64,000 bases of DNA, taken from assembly GCA_963697355.1 (NCBI GenBank), contig CAVONV010000011.1, forward strand, positions 1 through 64,000. Direction: 5' to 3'. The notes under the pieces are model-generated. The model ran no database searches. It worked only from the letters and a program-made list of their open reading frames with translations, and had not been told where the DNA came from. A program made the position numbers and the translations under genes. The first letter of the stretch is position 1. Every line of letters begins with the position of its first letter. Source of the DNA: CAVONV01 sp963697355. GTDB taxonomy: Bacteria > Acidobacteriota > Vicinamibacteria > Marinacidobacterales > DATDRI01. Shown piece by piece: positions 26,773 to 34,821 of the stretch.

Positions 26773-27261
26773 TATCTTCCCTGTTTCTCCTATCTCCTTT
26801 ATCTCCTTGTGGAGATTCACCATTTCGATGACTGCCATTGCGGCTTCGTAACCTTTGTTGTCACCTCTCGCACCTGCGCGGGCCAGGGCATCGTCGCTCG
26901 TCTCCGTCGTGAGAACTCCAAAAGAAAAGGGCACACCCGTCTCGAGCGTTGCTTGCGCAAGCCCCTGGGAAACCGCTTGCGCGAGATAGTCCCAATGTGG
27001 AGTTTCTCCTTTGATGATCGTGCCCAAACAAATCACTCCATGGTATTTGCCGGTGGCCGCAACAAGCTTAGCGGTGAGGGGGATCTCGAAAGCACCGGGC
27101 ACACGAAAAACTTCGACGTTCTGAAGCTCGGCACCACTTGCCTTCAGAGCGTCGAGCGCTCCTTCGAGCAGCTTGTCAGTGACGAAGCTATTGAAGCGAC
27201 TCACCACGACGGCAAAAGAATACCCTCTACCAATCGGTTTGCCTTCATGTACTGTTGTCAT
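26755..27261 (-). CDS. ribH: 6,7-dimethyl-8-ribityllumazine synthase
   Basis: Penultimate step of riboflavin synthesis, joining 5-amino-6-ribitylaminouracil with dihydroxybutanone phosphate. 168 residues: SRFNSFVTDKLLEGAL substrate loop, VPGAFEIPLTAK and the catalytic His89 in IKGETPHWDY. The C-terminal tail after NLHKEIKE is longer than in most homologues and reads partly through the TGATTACTG repeat. No FMN riboswitch is visible upstream; the 5' spacer is a GGAGAAAG repeat. Confidence 0.95.
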   Translation of the reverse strand: MTTVHEGKPIGRGYSFAVVVSRFNSFVTDKLLEGALDALKASGAELQNVEVFRVPGAFEIPLTAKLVAATGKYHGVICLGTIIKGETPHWDYLAQAVSQGLAQATLETGVPFSFGVLTTETSDDALARAGARGDNKGYEAAMAVIEMVNLHKEIKEIGETGKIVNSNQ

Positions 27262-27284
27262 TGTTTAGCTCTTCAAGATCGATG

Positions 27285-27366
27285 CAGGAGAAAGAATAAA
27301 GGAGAAAGTAGTGTTTGTTCACCACCACTTCATACTTCATACTTGATACTTCATACTTCCTACTGC
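27285..27366. repeat. GGAGAAAG family copy with CATACTT words
   Basis: Core GGAGAAAGAATAAAGGAG plus AAAGTAG, identical over 25 bases to the copy at 14873. The right part is a run of ACTTCATACTTCATACTTG words ending in TTCCTACTGC, which may be a diverged inverted half. It fills the ribH/isopropylmalate dehydrogenase spacer. Confidence 0.75.
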
Positions 27367-27371
27367 TTACT

Positions 27372-28442
27372 CTAACTTCCTAACTCTTTGATGCGTCGGC
27401 ACACGGCATCACCAACTTCTTTGGTGCCGAGCTTACCCTGCAACTCGACCGGTGTTTCCTCCGCCTCGATGCAACCCATCACCGCTTGTTCGATTAAGGC
27501 CGCGGGCTCTTGAAAACCGAGATGTTCCAACATCATCTGAAGAGACAGTATGGCGCCAAAAGGATTCGCGATATTCTTGCCGGCGTATTTTGGCGCAGAG
27601 CCGTGAACGGGCTCGAACATGGAAACACCCTCTGGATTGATATTGCCAGAGGCCGCCATGCCCAATCCACCTTGGAGCTGAGCGCCCAAATCGGTAACGA
27701 TGTCACCGAACATGTTGCAGGTGACGATAACCTCGAATTGGCTCGGCTTCTTGACCATCTGAAGGGTCAGCGCATCGACGTAAAGATGATTGGCCTCGAT
27801 TCCGGGAAAACGCTCAGAAATCTCGGCAAACAGACGTTGCCAAATATCGTGGCCAAAACGAAGTGCGTTGGACTTGTCGCTCATCGTCACTTTGGTGTAT
27901 CCATTCGACTTCGCGAACTGGAACGCGTGCTCGATGATTCTCTTGACACCCTTGTACGTGTTGACGTCTTCCTGGATAGCGATTTCATCTGGGGTACCTT
28001 TCTTGAAGATACCTCCCATCCCCACGTAGAGCCCTTCGGTATTCTCTCGAAAGACGACGAAATCCACATCATCGATACTCCGATCCTTCAAGGGGCATAG
28101 GCGCTCGTGGAGCAATTTGACGGGGCGGTGATTGACGAAAAGGTCCAATTCGAACCTCGTGCCCAACAAGATGTCACGGGCATGGGCCATATCAGGTACC
28201 CTTGGATCCCCCAGTGCCCCAATATATATGGCGTCGTAATCCTTCCGGAACCTATCGAAGATGCCCTCTGGCATCGAAACACCGGTGGCCAGATAGCGCT
28301 CGGCACCGAAATCGAATTCATCTCGTTGGACGCGAAACCCACCGACCTCACAAACCGTATCAAGAACCTTGACCGCCTCTAACGTGACATCAATCCCGAT
28401 GCCGTCCCCAGGAATAACTGCAATCCTAGCTTCCTTCGCCAC
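27372..28442 (-). CDS. 3-isopropylmalate dehydrogenase family protein
   Basis: NAD-dependent beta-decarboxylating dehydrogenase. 356 residues: IPGDGIGIDVTLEAVK at the N-terminus, FRENTEGLYVGMGG, the substrate-contact segment and NMFGDIVTDLGAQLQGGLGM with the metal-binding aspartates, then EPVHGSAPKYAGKNIANP. The GGLGMAASGNINP stretch is closer to the tartrate/isopropylmalate subgroup of LeuB-like enzymes than to E. coli LeuB (GSIGMLPSAS). Leucine synthesis is the likeliest role, but no leuACD is adjacent, so tartrate or homoisocitrate dehydrogenase remains possible. Confidence 0.85.
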   Translation of the reverse strand: MAKEARIAVIPGDGIGIDVTLEAVKVLDTVCEVGGFRVQRDEFDFGAERYLATGVSMPEGIFDRFRKDYDAIYIGALGDPRVPDMAHARDILLGTRFELDLFVNHRPVKLLHERLCPLKDRSIDDVDFVVFRENTEGLYVGMGGIFKKGTPDEIAIQEDVNTYKGVKRIIEHAFQFAKSNGYTKVTMSDKSNALRFGHDIWQRLFAEISERFPGIEANHLYVDALTLQMVKKPSQFEVIVTCNMFGDIVTDLGAQLQGGLGMAASGNINPEGVSMFEPVHGSAPKYAGKNIANPFGAILSLQMMLEHLGFQEPAALIEQAVMGCIEAEETPVELQGKLGTKEVGDAVCRRIKELGS

Positions 28443-28545
28443 GAGCTCCCCCTTTCGGGATAGAGTCTAACTCCATTCCCCTTCTTCTCTTCAACAGTAC
28501 CCAATGTTTCGACATGCCATCTAAGACGACTAACACCTCGATCTC

Positions 28546-28989
28546 TCAATCGACGCCCAAAGCGGAGAACCGATCACCTCCTCTACGCTGCCAACGCCAG
28601 AATACAAGAAGGATGATCCACGCGGCTGCGATTCCCAATCCATCAGCGACGAGGTCTCGAACGCTGGCCACTCGACCGGGAACGAAACTCTGATGCCATT
28701 CGTCGGTCAAAGCGTAGCCAACGGCAAATACCAATCCAACATGGACCAAGTACTTGGACTTTGGCTCAACAAGCCCCTGGGCAAATGCCCGGACGGCCAG
28801 AATCCCCATTCCAAAGTAGCCGAAGAAATGCAAAACATAGTCAGGGGAATCTGGCAGCAGATCTAGTCGGGATTGTGAGGACAGCCAAAAGATGAGCCCC
28901 ATATAGGCAAGCAGCGGAGCCCACCATCGGAGTAAAGCCGCCAAGACGCCAAATCCGCTCCTTTTTTTGTTGCGACGGCTCGATACCAC
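28546..28989 (-). CDS. VanZ family membrane protein
   Basis: 147 residues with about four transmembrane helices and the VanZ pattern: WAPLLAYMGLIFWLSSQS, DYVLHFFGYFGMG and the conserved TDEWHQSFVPGRVASVRDL. VanZ-like proteins are linked to glycopeptide tolerance in some bacteria, but most have unknown roles. The N-terminus is basic (SSRRNKKRS). It follows two small membrane-protein genes on the same strand. Confidence 0.88.
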   Translation of the reverse strand: MVSSRRNKKRSGFGVLAALLRWWAPLLAYMGLIFWLSSQSRLDLLPDSPDYVLHFFGYFGMGILAVRAFAQGLVEPKSKYLVHVGLVFAVGYALTDEWHQSFVPGRVASVRDLVADGLGIAAAWIILLVFWRWQRRGGDRFSALGVD

Positions 28990-29022
28990 GTTGGATCTAA
29001 GGGCCCGCGACGGGCTCGGCTT

Positions 29023-29196
29023 TCACGTCGGGAAGGGAAACATGAGCCAGCCCAGAATGAATGCCGAGGCCATGAAACACAGGAACACAAAAAGCCCGAA
29101 GCGGACCTGTTTCCGTGGTTCATCCCTCATCAATAGAGAAAAAGCTACGGATACAAGGGCCGCAAAAGTGGTCAAAACCAGGAAGTGACTCGTCAA
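29023..29196 (-). CDS. Small two-helix membrane protein
   Basis: 57 residues from a TTG at 29196 that overlaps the stop of the upstream gene (TTGA), with GGAGG just before it. Two hydrophobic helices: HFLVLTTFAALVSVAFSLLM and FGLFVFLCFMASAFILGWLM, joined by a charged RDEPRKQVR loop. It ends FPFPT. No family recognised. The overlap, strong ribosome site and uninterrupted helices support it being real; it is too short for default gene finders to keep reliably. Confidence 0.6.
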   Translation of the reverse strand: MTSHFLVLTTFAALVSVAFSLLMRDEPRKQVRFGLFVFLCFMASAFILGWLMFPFPT

Positions 29197-29597
29197 GACT
29201 TCCTCCCCAGCGCGATATCGTATGCATCAAGCATGATGAGCAAATTCAGGAGTCCGGCAACGACACAGAACGTGTACCCGTACTCATAGGTCACGGCCGT
29301 GACGGTTCCCGCTCCCCAGCCAAGAAGCTTTGCGGCGAAATACGGCAAACCCACACCCATTTCGGCCAAACCCGCTAACAAAGTGAGCAGTTTCGTCCGA
29401 TCGAGCGGAAAGAGCTCTCCTTCCCAATAAAGACCCAAAGCGAACATCGAAAAGACGACAAGTAGGAAAATCAGTCCGCGCCACTTCTTGCCGAGCACAA
29501 TGTGGCCTAGGCCGGGAACAAACCAGGCAGCCACGCATATCGGAATCGCCTGAGCGTTGCTCTTAGAGGGCGGGCCGACGCTTTCTGTTTCAGCCAT
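29193..29597 (-). CDS. Small polytopic membrane protein (TM2/DUF6677-like)
   Basis: 134 residues with four hydrophobic segments (IPICVAAWFVPGLGHIVLG, GLIFLLVVFSMFALGLYW, LLTLLAGLAEMGVGLPYFAA, TFCVVAGLLNLLIMLDAYD). The WFVPGLGHIVLGKKWRG opening resembles the TM2-domain PGLGH motif; the whole protein resembles DUF6677, which I cannot confirm without a search. It probably forms a unit with the coupled 57-residue gene and VanZ downstream. Confidence 0.6.
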   Translation of the reverse strand: MAETESVGPPSKSNAQAIPICVAAWFVPGLGHIVLGKKWRGLIFLLVVFSMFALGLYWEGELFPLDRTKLLTLLAGLAEMGVGLPYFAAKLLGWGAGTVTAVTYEYGYTFCVVAGLLNLLIMLDAYDIALGRKS

Positions 29598-29626
29598 AAG
29601 AGAGAGATCGTAGTGTATGTGAAGAT

Positions 29627-29663
29627 AGAATTCAAGAATTCAGAATTCAAGAATTAAGAATTC
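29627..29663. repeat. AATTCAAG-type array
   Basis: AATTCAAGAATTCAGAATTC followed by AAGAATTAAGAATTC, a variant of the ACTCAAGA family with AATTC in place of ACTC. It occupies the spacer downstream of upp and just upstream of the small membrane-protein gene start. Confidence 0.6.
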
Positions 29664-29677
29664 CTGGTGTTACTTCG

Positions 29678-30295
29678 CTAAGTCCCAAAAAGCCTGTCTC
29701 CAAAGTCTCCTAGTCCCGGCATGATGAACGAACGTTCGTTGAGCTCGCGGTCCACAGCCGTCGTGTAGATGTCCAAATCGGGACAGCTTTCCTCCAATAG
29801 ATGAATTCCTTCCGGCGCAGCCACGATACAGAGCAGGCGTATGAACCGCGCACCTGCTTCTTGAAGGGCCTCGACCGCCGCCAGAGCAGAACCTCCCGTG
29901 GCCAACATGGGGTCGAGCAGAAAAACGTGACGGTTAGGCAGATCCGGTAGCTTGAGGTAGTAGCGACGAGCAACGGCGGTTTGCTCGTTGCGTTCGAGTC
30001 CAACGTATCCCACCGAGGCGTCCGGAAATATCTCCAAAAGAGGTTCGAGCATCCCCATCCCCGCTCGAAGCACCGGAACAAGAACAACCTCCGCGGCGAG
30101 TCGGCTTCCTCGAGTCGTCTCCAAAGGGGTTTGAATATCCACTTCCTTGACCGGCAAATCCCGGGAAGCTTCAAAACTGAGCAGCACGCTGAGCTTGTGG
30201 GTCAGACGACGAAACTCCTCTGGTCGCGTCGATTTATCTCGAAGTACCGCAAGAACATCTTCCATCACCGGATGATTTACCGTAAATAGTCCCAT
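29678..30295 (-). CDS. upp: Uracil phosphoribosyltransferase
   Basis: Salvages uracil to UMP with PRPP. 205 residues: VPVLRAGMGMLEPLLE is the uracil/PRPP region, LLDPMLATGGSALAAV the PRPP-binding loop and VDRELNERSFIMPGLGDFGDRLFGT the C-terminal uracil-binding hook. It is divergent from deoA and opens a nucleoside salvage block. Confidence 0.96.
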   Translation of the reverse strand: MGLFTVNHPVMEDVLAVLRDKSTRPEEFRRLTHKLSVLLSFEASRDLPVKEVDIQTPLETTRGSRLAAEVVLVPVLRAGMGMLEPLLEIFPDASVGYVGLERNEQTAVARRYYLKLPDLPNRHVFLLDPMLATGGSALAAVEALQEAGARFIRLLCIVAAPEGIHLLEESCPDLDIYTTAVDRELNERSFIMPGLGDFGDRLFGT

Positions 30296-30332
30296 CTTTC
30301 CCCCTCAGACCTTCGGCGTATGGCCAAATCCC

Positions 30333-30362
30333 TTGACACTTCTCAGCCGCCCAAGTCATGAT
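30333..30362 (+). promoter_or_regulatory. Candidate promoter for deoA-nupC-pnp
   Basis: Perfect TTGACA at 30333-30338, 18-base spacer, CATGAT at 30357-30362 (4 of 6 matches), about 45 bases before the deoA ATG. No CytR/DeoR operator was recognised. Confidence 0.45.
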
Positions 30363-30407
30363 AGCAGCCGCTTTTTATCTTGATTCCAACTTGAAGTCGA
30401 ATGCCAT

Positions 30408-31730
30408 ATGCGTGCTGTTGACATCATCCGCCGAAAACGCCTCGGCGAAGAGCTTTCCCGTGATGAAATCAACTTCATGATCTCGGGCTTCACGAATGGC
30501 ACCATTCCGGATTACCAGATTTCGGCATTCCTCATGGCAGTCTACTTCGTAGGCATGTCGGAGCAGGAAACCGTTGGTCTGACGGAAGAGATGCTGCACA
30601 GCGGCTCGATCGTTGATCTGTCCGATATCCCAGGTGAGAAGGTCGACAAACATAGTACCGGTGGCGTGGGGGACAAAACCTCACTCATCATCGCCCCCCT
30701 TGCCGCTGCTGCCGGCGTCGTCGTCCCGATGATCTCCGGTCGGGGACTGGGTCATACCGGTGGAACTCTCGACAAGCTCGAGTCCATCCCCGGATTCGAT
30801 GTTGGACTCGATTTGAAGCGTTTCCGCTCCGTGCTGGACCATGCGGGATGCGCTCTCATAGGCCAAACACAGGAGATCGCTCCGGCCGACAGAAAGCTGT
30901 ACTCGCTCCGAGACGTCACCGCGACCATCGACAGTGTACCCCTCATCACCGGAAGCATTCTCAGCAAGAAGCTCGCTGAGGGTATCACTGGACTAGTTTT
31001 GGATGTCAAGGTCGGAAGCGGAGCTTTCATGAAGAACGGTGACTCCGCAAGAGAACTGGCCGAAAAACTGAACTCGACGGCTCGCCGCATGGGAGTTCGT
31101 TCGGTGGCTCTCCTCACCGATATGAATCAACCGCTAGGCAGTCATGTTGGAAACGCGCTCGAAGTGAAAGAGTCGATCGACGTCATGCGAGGCGGTGGCC
31201 CTGGAGATTTGAAAGAGCTCTGCCTGGTTCTCGCCGCCCACATGTTGGTGCTCGGGAAGGTGGCGTCAGGGGTCGAGGAGGGCAAGAGACAGGTCGCTCG
31301 CCTCATCGACTCCGGAGCTGGTCTCGAAAAATTCATGAAGATGGTCGAGCTTCAAGGTGGAGACCCCCGCACCATTGAGAATCCGAAGCTTCTAGCCCAA
31401 TCGGCTCACCATAGGGAAGTCCTCGCCCCACGAGACGGCTATGTCACCCGAATGAACACCGAGGCCTTGGGCACCGCTGCAATGCTGTTGGGTGCGGGAC
31501 GAGAGACCGTCGATGACGTCATCGACCCCGCTGTCGGTCTCATTGTCCATCGGAAAATAGGCGCAGAGGTTTCCAAGGGCGAACCTTTGCTGTCGCTGCA
31601 CTACAACAGCGATTCCCGCCTCGAGAACGTCCAACAAATGGTCTCGGGAGCCTACGACATTCAGGATACACCACCGACCATCGAGCCGTTGATCAAAGCC
31701 ACTCTTGAACCAGAGGATGATGAGTCATGA
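30408..31730 (+). CDS. deoA: Pyrimidine-nucleoside/thymidine phosphorylase
   Basis: Phosphorolysis of thymidine, deoxyuridine or uridine to base and (deoxy)ribose-1-phosphate. 440 residues, family length: EINFMISGFTNGTIPDYQIS, phosphate-binding KHSTGGVGDKTSLIIAPLAA and SGRGLGHTGGTLDKLES, then VKVGSGAFMKNGDSARELAE. Its stop overlaps the transporter start by four bases (ATGA). With pnp and deoC in the same window it feeds pentose phosphates to catabolism. Confidence 0.95.
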   Translation: MRAVDIIRRKRLGEELSRDEINFMISGFTNGTIPDYQISAFLMAVYFVGMSEQETVGLTEEMLHSGSIVDLSDIPGEKVDKHSTGGVGDKTSLIIAPLAAAAGVVVPMISGRGLGHTGGTLDKLESIPGFDVGLDLKRFRSVLDHAGCALIGQTQEIAPADRKLYSLRDVTATIDSVPLITGSILSKKLAEGITGLVLDVKVGSGAFMKNGDSARELAEKLNSTARRMGVRSVALLTDMNQPLGSHVGNALEVKESIDVMRGGGPGDLKELCLVLAAHMLVLGKVASGVEEGKRQVARLIDSGAGLEKFMKMVELQGGDPRTIENPKLLAQSAHHREVLAPRDGYVTRMNTEALGTAAMLLGAGRETVDDVIDPAVGLIVHRKIGAEVSKGEPLLSLHYNSDSRLENVQQMVSGAYDIQDTPPTIEPLIKATLEPEDDES

Positions 31731-32950
31731 GCCACAGCTATATCGGAATATTGGGTCTAATGGTGCTCCTCTTGATCGCCTATGCCTTGTCCGAAAATCG
31801 GTCCAAGATCGACTATCGCATCATCGTCTGGGGGCTCGCCCTTCAATTCGGTTTCGCCTTGCTCATCATGAAAACCTCCGTGGGAGTCTCGATCTTCGGC
31901 TGGGTCGCCGAAGTCGTCACCATCGGACTCGACAAAGCCAATGCCGGATCAGAGTTCATCTTTGGCTCCTTTCTCATGGACGAAGAGAGCGTTGGATACA
32001 TCTTCGCTGTGAAGGCCCTGCCGACCATTATTTACATTTCGTCTCTTTTTGGCGTTCTCTACTACCTTGGAATCCTGCAACAGATCGTCCTCATCATGGC
32101 AAAAGTCATGTCGCGGACGATGGGAACGAGCGGTGCCGAATCGCTCTCTTGCGCGGCCAATGTGTTCATGGGGCAAACGGAAGCCCCGTTGATCATTGCA
32201 CCCTACGTGACGCCCATGACCTATTCAGAGCTTGCTACTTTGATGGTGGGAGGCATGGCCACTATCGCCGGAGGCGTTATGGCAGCCTACATAGCCATGG
32301 GAGTGCAGGCCAAATTCCTTCTTGCCGCCAGCGTCATGAACGCGCCGGCTGCCATTCTCATCTCCAAGATGCTCGTCCCGGAGACGGCCACTCCATTGAC
32401 CAAGGGTGAGGTCAAACTGAAGGTGGAACGTCAACACGTGAATGTCATCGATGCTGCGGCAGGCGGAGCCAGTGGGGGGATGACGCTCGCGTTGAACGTA
32501 GCCGCCATGTTGATTGCATTTCTTTCCATCCTCGCACTGATAAATTGGCCACTCCAGTCACTCGGCAACTATCTGGGTATGGAGTTGTCTTTAGAGATCA
32601 TCTTCGCTTGGATCTTTTCGCCCCTGGCCTTCGTTATGGGCGTGCCGTGGGAAGAAGCGGGTAAGGTGGGCTCGCTTTTCGGCCAAAAGATCGTATTGAC
32701 CGAGTTCATTGCCTACATGGGACTCACGAAGCTGACGGCCGCCGGCGAGCTCTCTCAGCGTTCCGAGCTCATCGCCTCCTACGCGCTCTGCGGATTTGCC
32801 AATTTTGGCTCCATAGGAATACAACTCGGAGGAATCGGCGGAATCGCGCCTTCGAGAAAGCAGGATTTGGCTAAGCTCGGCATCAAAGCCTTGGTGGGTG
32901 GTTCTTTGGCAACCTTCATGACAGCAACCATTGCGGGCCTTTTGAACTGA
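31727..32950 (+). CDS. Concentrative nucleoside transporter (NupC/CNT family)
   Basis: Ion-coupled uptake of nucleosides across the inner membrane. 407 residues with about nine to ten helices; CNT signatures GQTEAPLIIAPYVTPMT and the NFGSIGIQLGGIGGIAPSRK near the C-terminus, both substrate-site hairpins. Coupled to deoA upstream and 15 bases from pnp downstream, so uptake and cleavage are encoded together. Confidence 0.93.
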   Translation: MSHSYIGILGLMVLLLIAYALSENRSKIDYRIIVWGLALQFGFALLIMKTSVGVSIFGWVAEVVTIGLDKANAGSEFIFGSFLMDEESVGYIFAVKALPTIIYISSLFGVLYYLGILQQIVLIMAKVMSRTMGTSGAESLSCAANVFMGQTEAPLIIAPYVTPMTYSELATLMVGGMATIAGGVMAAYIAMGVQAKFLLAASVMNAPAAILISKMLVPETATPLTKGEVKLKVERQHVNVIDAAAGGASGGMTLALNVAAMLIAFLSILALINWPLQSLGNYLGMELSLEIIFAWIFSPLAFVMGVPWEEAGKVGSLFGQKIVLTEFIAYMGLTKLTAAGELSQRSELIASYALCGFANFGSIGIQLGGIGGIAPSRKQDLAKLGIKALVGGSLATFMTATIAGLLN

Positions 32951-32965
32951 TATCCGAGAAGGACA

Positions 32966-33799
32966 ATGAACAAAATGACTCAGCAAGTCCGTGAGGCATC
33001 AGAAGCGATGTCCCATGGAACGAAACACCGCCCAACGCTTGCGCTCGTTCTGGGCTCCGGATTGGGAGCGTTTGCCCGCGAGCTCTCCTCGGCTCAAACC
33101 ATTCCCTATGATGAAATCCCCCACTTCCCACGTTCGACCGTCGCGGGTCACGCTGGTCGTATGGTCATTGGGAAGTTCGCAGGAACGACTCTACTGGTGA
33201 TGTCGGGAAGAGTACATGCTTACGAGGGATATTCGGCCCGAGAGGTAGCATTTCCCGTTCGAGTCCTTGGCTCACTTGGAATCAAAACTCTCGTCGTTAC
33301 GAACGCTGCGGGAGCGGTCAACAAGGCATTCAAGCCTGGAGACCTGATGATCATCACCGATCACCTGAATCTCACCGCCAAGAATCCACTGGTGGGTCCT
33401 GATGAGCCAGAGCTCGGGCCGCGCTTCCCCGACATGACCGAGGCCTACTCGCCCAAGCTCAAGAAGATCTGCGAGGACGCCGCCTATCGTATCGGCCTCA
33501 ACATGAGAAAAGGCGTTTATGCCGGACTCTTGGGACCGAGCTATGAGACCCCGGCGGAAATCCGCATGCTGAGGACTCTAGGAGCGGATGCGGTCGGCAT
33601 GTCGACGGTTTTGGAGGTCATTGCTGCCAACCAGATGGACATCAAGGTCCTGGGAATCTCCTGCATGACCAACATGGCGGCGGGCATCTTGCCGACCAAA
33701 CTTGACCACCGCGAAGTCATGCAGACCGGTGAGCGTGTACGCGACGTCATTTTGGAGCTACTTCGCGAAGTGGTTCCAGCCTTGGCGAAACTGGACTAA
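32966..33799 (+). CDS. Purine nucleoside phosphorylase (trimeric, PunA type)
   Basis: Cleaves inosine and guanosine with phosphate. 277 residues: LVLGSGLGAFARE phosphate loop, VAGHAGRMVIGK, VTNAAGAVNKAFKPGDLMII, the purine site GPSYETPAEIRM with its Glu, and SCMTNMAAGI with the base-binding Asn. The low-molecular-mass trimer family normally prefers 6-oxopurines. Last gene of the plus-strand deoA-nupC-pnp unit. Confidence 0.95.
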   Translation: MNKMTQQVREASEAMSHGTKHRPTLALVLGSGLGAFARELSSAQTIPYDEIPHFPRSTVAGHAGRMVIGKFAGTTLLVMSGRVHAYEGYSAREVAFPVRVLGSLGIKTLVVTNAAGAVNKAFKPGDLMIITDHLNLTAKNPLVGPDEPELGPRFPDMTEAYSPKLKKICEDAAYRIGLNMRKGVYAGLLGPSYETPAEIRMLRTLGADAVGMSTVLEVIAANQMDIKVLGISCMTNMAAGILPTKLDHREVMQTGERVRDVILELLREVVPALAKLD

Positions 33800-33842
33800 T
33801 CAAGAACTCGAGTACCCTAGAACTCAAGAAGTCGAGAATTCC
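33799..33842. repeat. ACTCAAGA/ACTCGAG array
   Basis: TCAAGAACTCGAGTACCC then TAGAACTCAAGAAGTCGAG fills most of the spacer between the convergent pnp and cdd genes. Its palindromic ACTCGAGT words might form short hairpins; no T-run follows. Confidence 0.6.
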
Positions 33843-33868
33843 GATCGCTCTATTCCTGACTACTCACC

Positions 33869-34261
33869 TTAGAGAGACCTTCGATCAAACGGTAGCGGTA
33901 GCAGCTCTCCCAAGCGGTAAGTCTCAACTCTACCGCGGGTGTTCGACATGTGGACTGGGATGTTTCCGCAATACTCCCACAAGAGCTGGCGGCAGGCTCC
34001 ACAAGGGGGCGTCAGCTTCTTGGCATTTGTCACGATGGCGATATTCACAAACTTTTTGGCACCTTCGGAAAGCGCCTTCACAAGTGCCACCCTTTCGGCA
34101 CATATCGTGAGTCCATAGGATGCGTTTTCGATGTTGCAACCGCTATAGACTTCGCCGTCCGCGGACTCCAGAGCGGCTCCGACTTTGAATTTGGAATATG
34201 GCGCTTTGGCCCGGCGACGGGCCTTCCGCGCAACGTTGATCAACGAGTTCGTCTTCTTCAT
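33869..34261 (-). CDS. cdd: Cytidine deaminase
   Basis: Zinc enzyme converting (deoxy)cytidine to (deoxy)uridine. 130 residues from the ATG at 34261; an open frame upstream to 34423 runs inside hpt and is rejected. KAPYSKFKVGAALES, the catalytic TICAERVAL with zinc Cys and proton-shuttling Glu, and zinc ligands in PPCGACRQLLWEY are all present. The upstream 34 bases are only repeat sequence, so translation start signals are weak. Confidence 0.94.
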   Translation of the reverse strand: MKKTNSLINVARKARRRAKAPYSKFKVGAALESADGEVYSGCNIENASYGLTICAERVALVKALSEGAKKFVNIAIVTNAKKLTPPCGACRQLLWEYCGNIPVHMSNTRGRVETYRLGELLPLPFDRRSL

Positions 34262-34297
34262 TCTTGAGTTCTCGAGTGCTTGAGTTCTTGAGTTCTT
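34262..34297. repeat. CTTGAGTT array between hpt and cdd
   Basis: TCTTGAGTTCTCGAGTGC then TTGAGTTCTTGAGTTC, the inverse orientation of the ACTCAAGA family. It fills the whole spacer and its last bases run into the hpt stop codon region. Confidence 0.7.
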
Positions 34298-34814
34298 ACT
34301 CCGAATCCAGAGCACCGACGTACGGCAAGTGTCGGTATTCTTGGTCGAAATCGAGACCATACCCCACAACGAAGCGGTCCGGAATCTCGAACCCCACATA
34401 GTCGATGGGAATCTTGATTTCACGTCGGGATGATTTGTCGAGAAAGGCCGCTATTTTGAGCGATGCGGGTCCGTGCGAATTAAGAACATTGTAGAGGTAG
34501 CGGAGCGTCAAGCCGGTGTCGGCAATGTCCTCGACGATGAGGACGTCCTTACCTTCGATCCCGCTATCCAGGTCTTTCGTGAGCTGCACCTCACCGCTCG
34601 TGGTCGTGCGGTCGCCATAGCTCGACACCGCAATAAAATCCATCGTCGTGGGCACGTCGAGCGCTCGAGCCAAATCGGCAAGGAAAGTATAGGCACCCTT
34701 GAGAACACACACGAGGTGAACCGTCTTCCCACGGTAGTCCTCACTGATATGTTTCCCTAGCTCGGCGATCCGTCGCCGTATCGCATCCTCAGGAATGATG
34801 ATTTCGAGCTCCAT
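34296..34814 (-). CDS. hpt: Hypoxanthine phosphoribosyltransferase
   Basis: Converts hypoxanthine (and guanine) to IMP/GMP with PRPP. 172 residues: CVLKGAYTFLADLAR, ISSYGD-like AVSSYGDRTTTSG loop, PRPP motif VLIVEDIADTGLTL and the C-terminal purine site FEIPDRFVVGYGLDFDQEYR. It is the first of the minus-strand hpt-cdd pair, converging with deoA-nupC-pnp; together these cover purine and pyrimidine salvage. Confidence 0.95.
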   Translation of the reverse strand: MELEIIIPEDAIRRRIAELGKHISEDYRGKTVHLVCVLKGAYTFLADLARALDVPTTMDFIAVSSYGDRTTTSGEVQLTKDLDSGIEGKDVLIVEDIADTGLTLRYLYNVLNSHGPASLKIAAFLDKSSRREIKIPIDYVGFEIPDRFVVGYGLDFDQEYRHLPYVGALDSE

Positions 34815-34821
34815 GGGGCCT

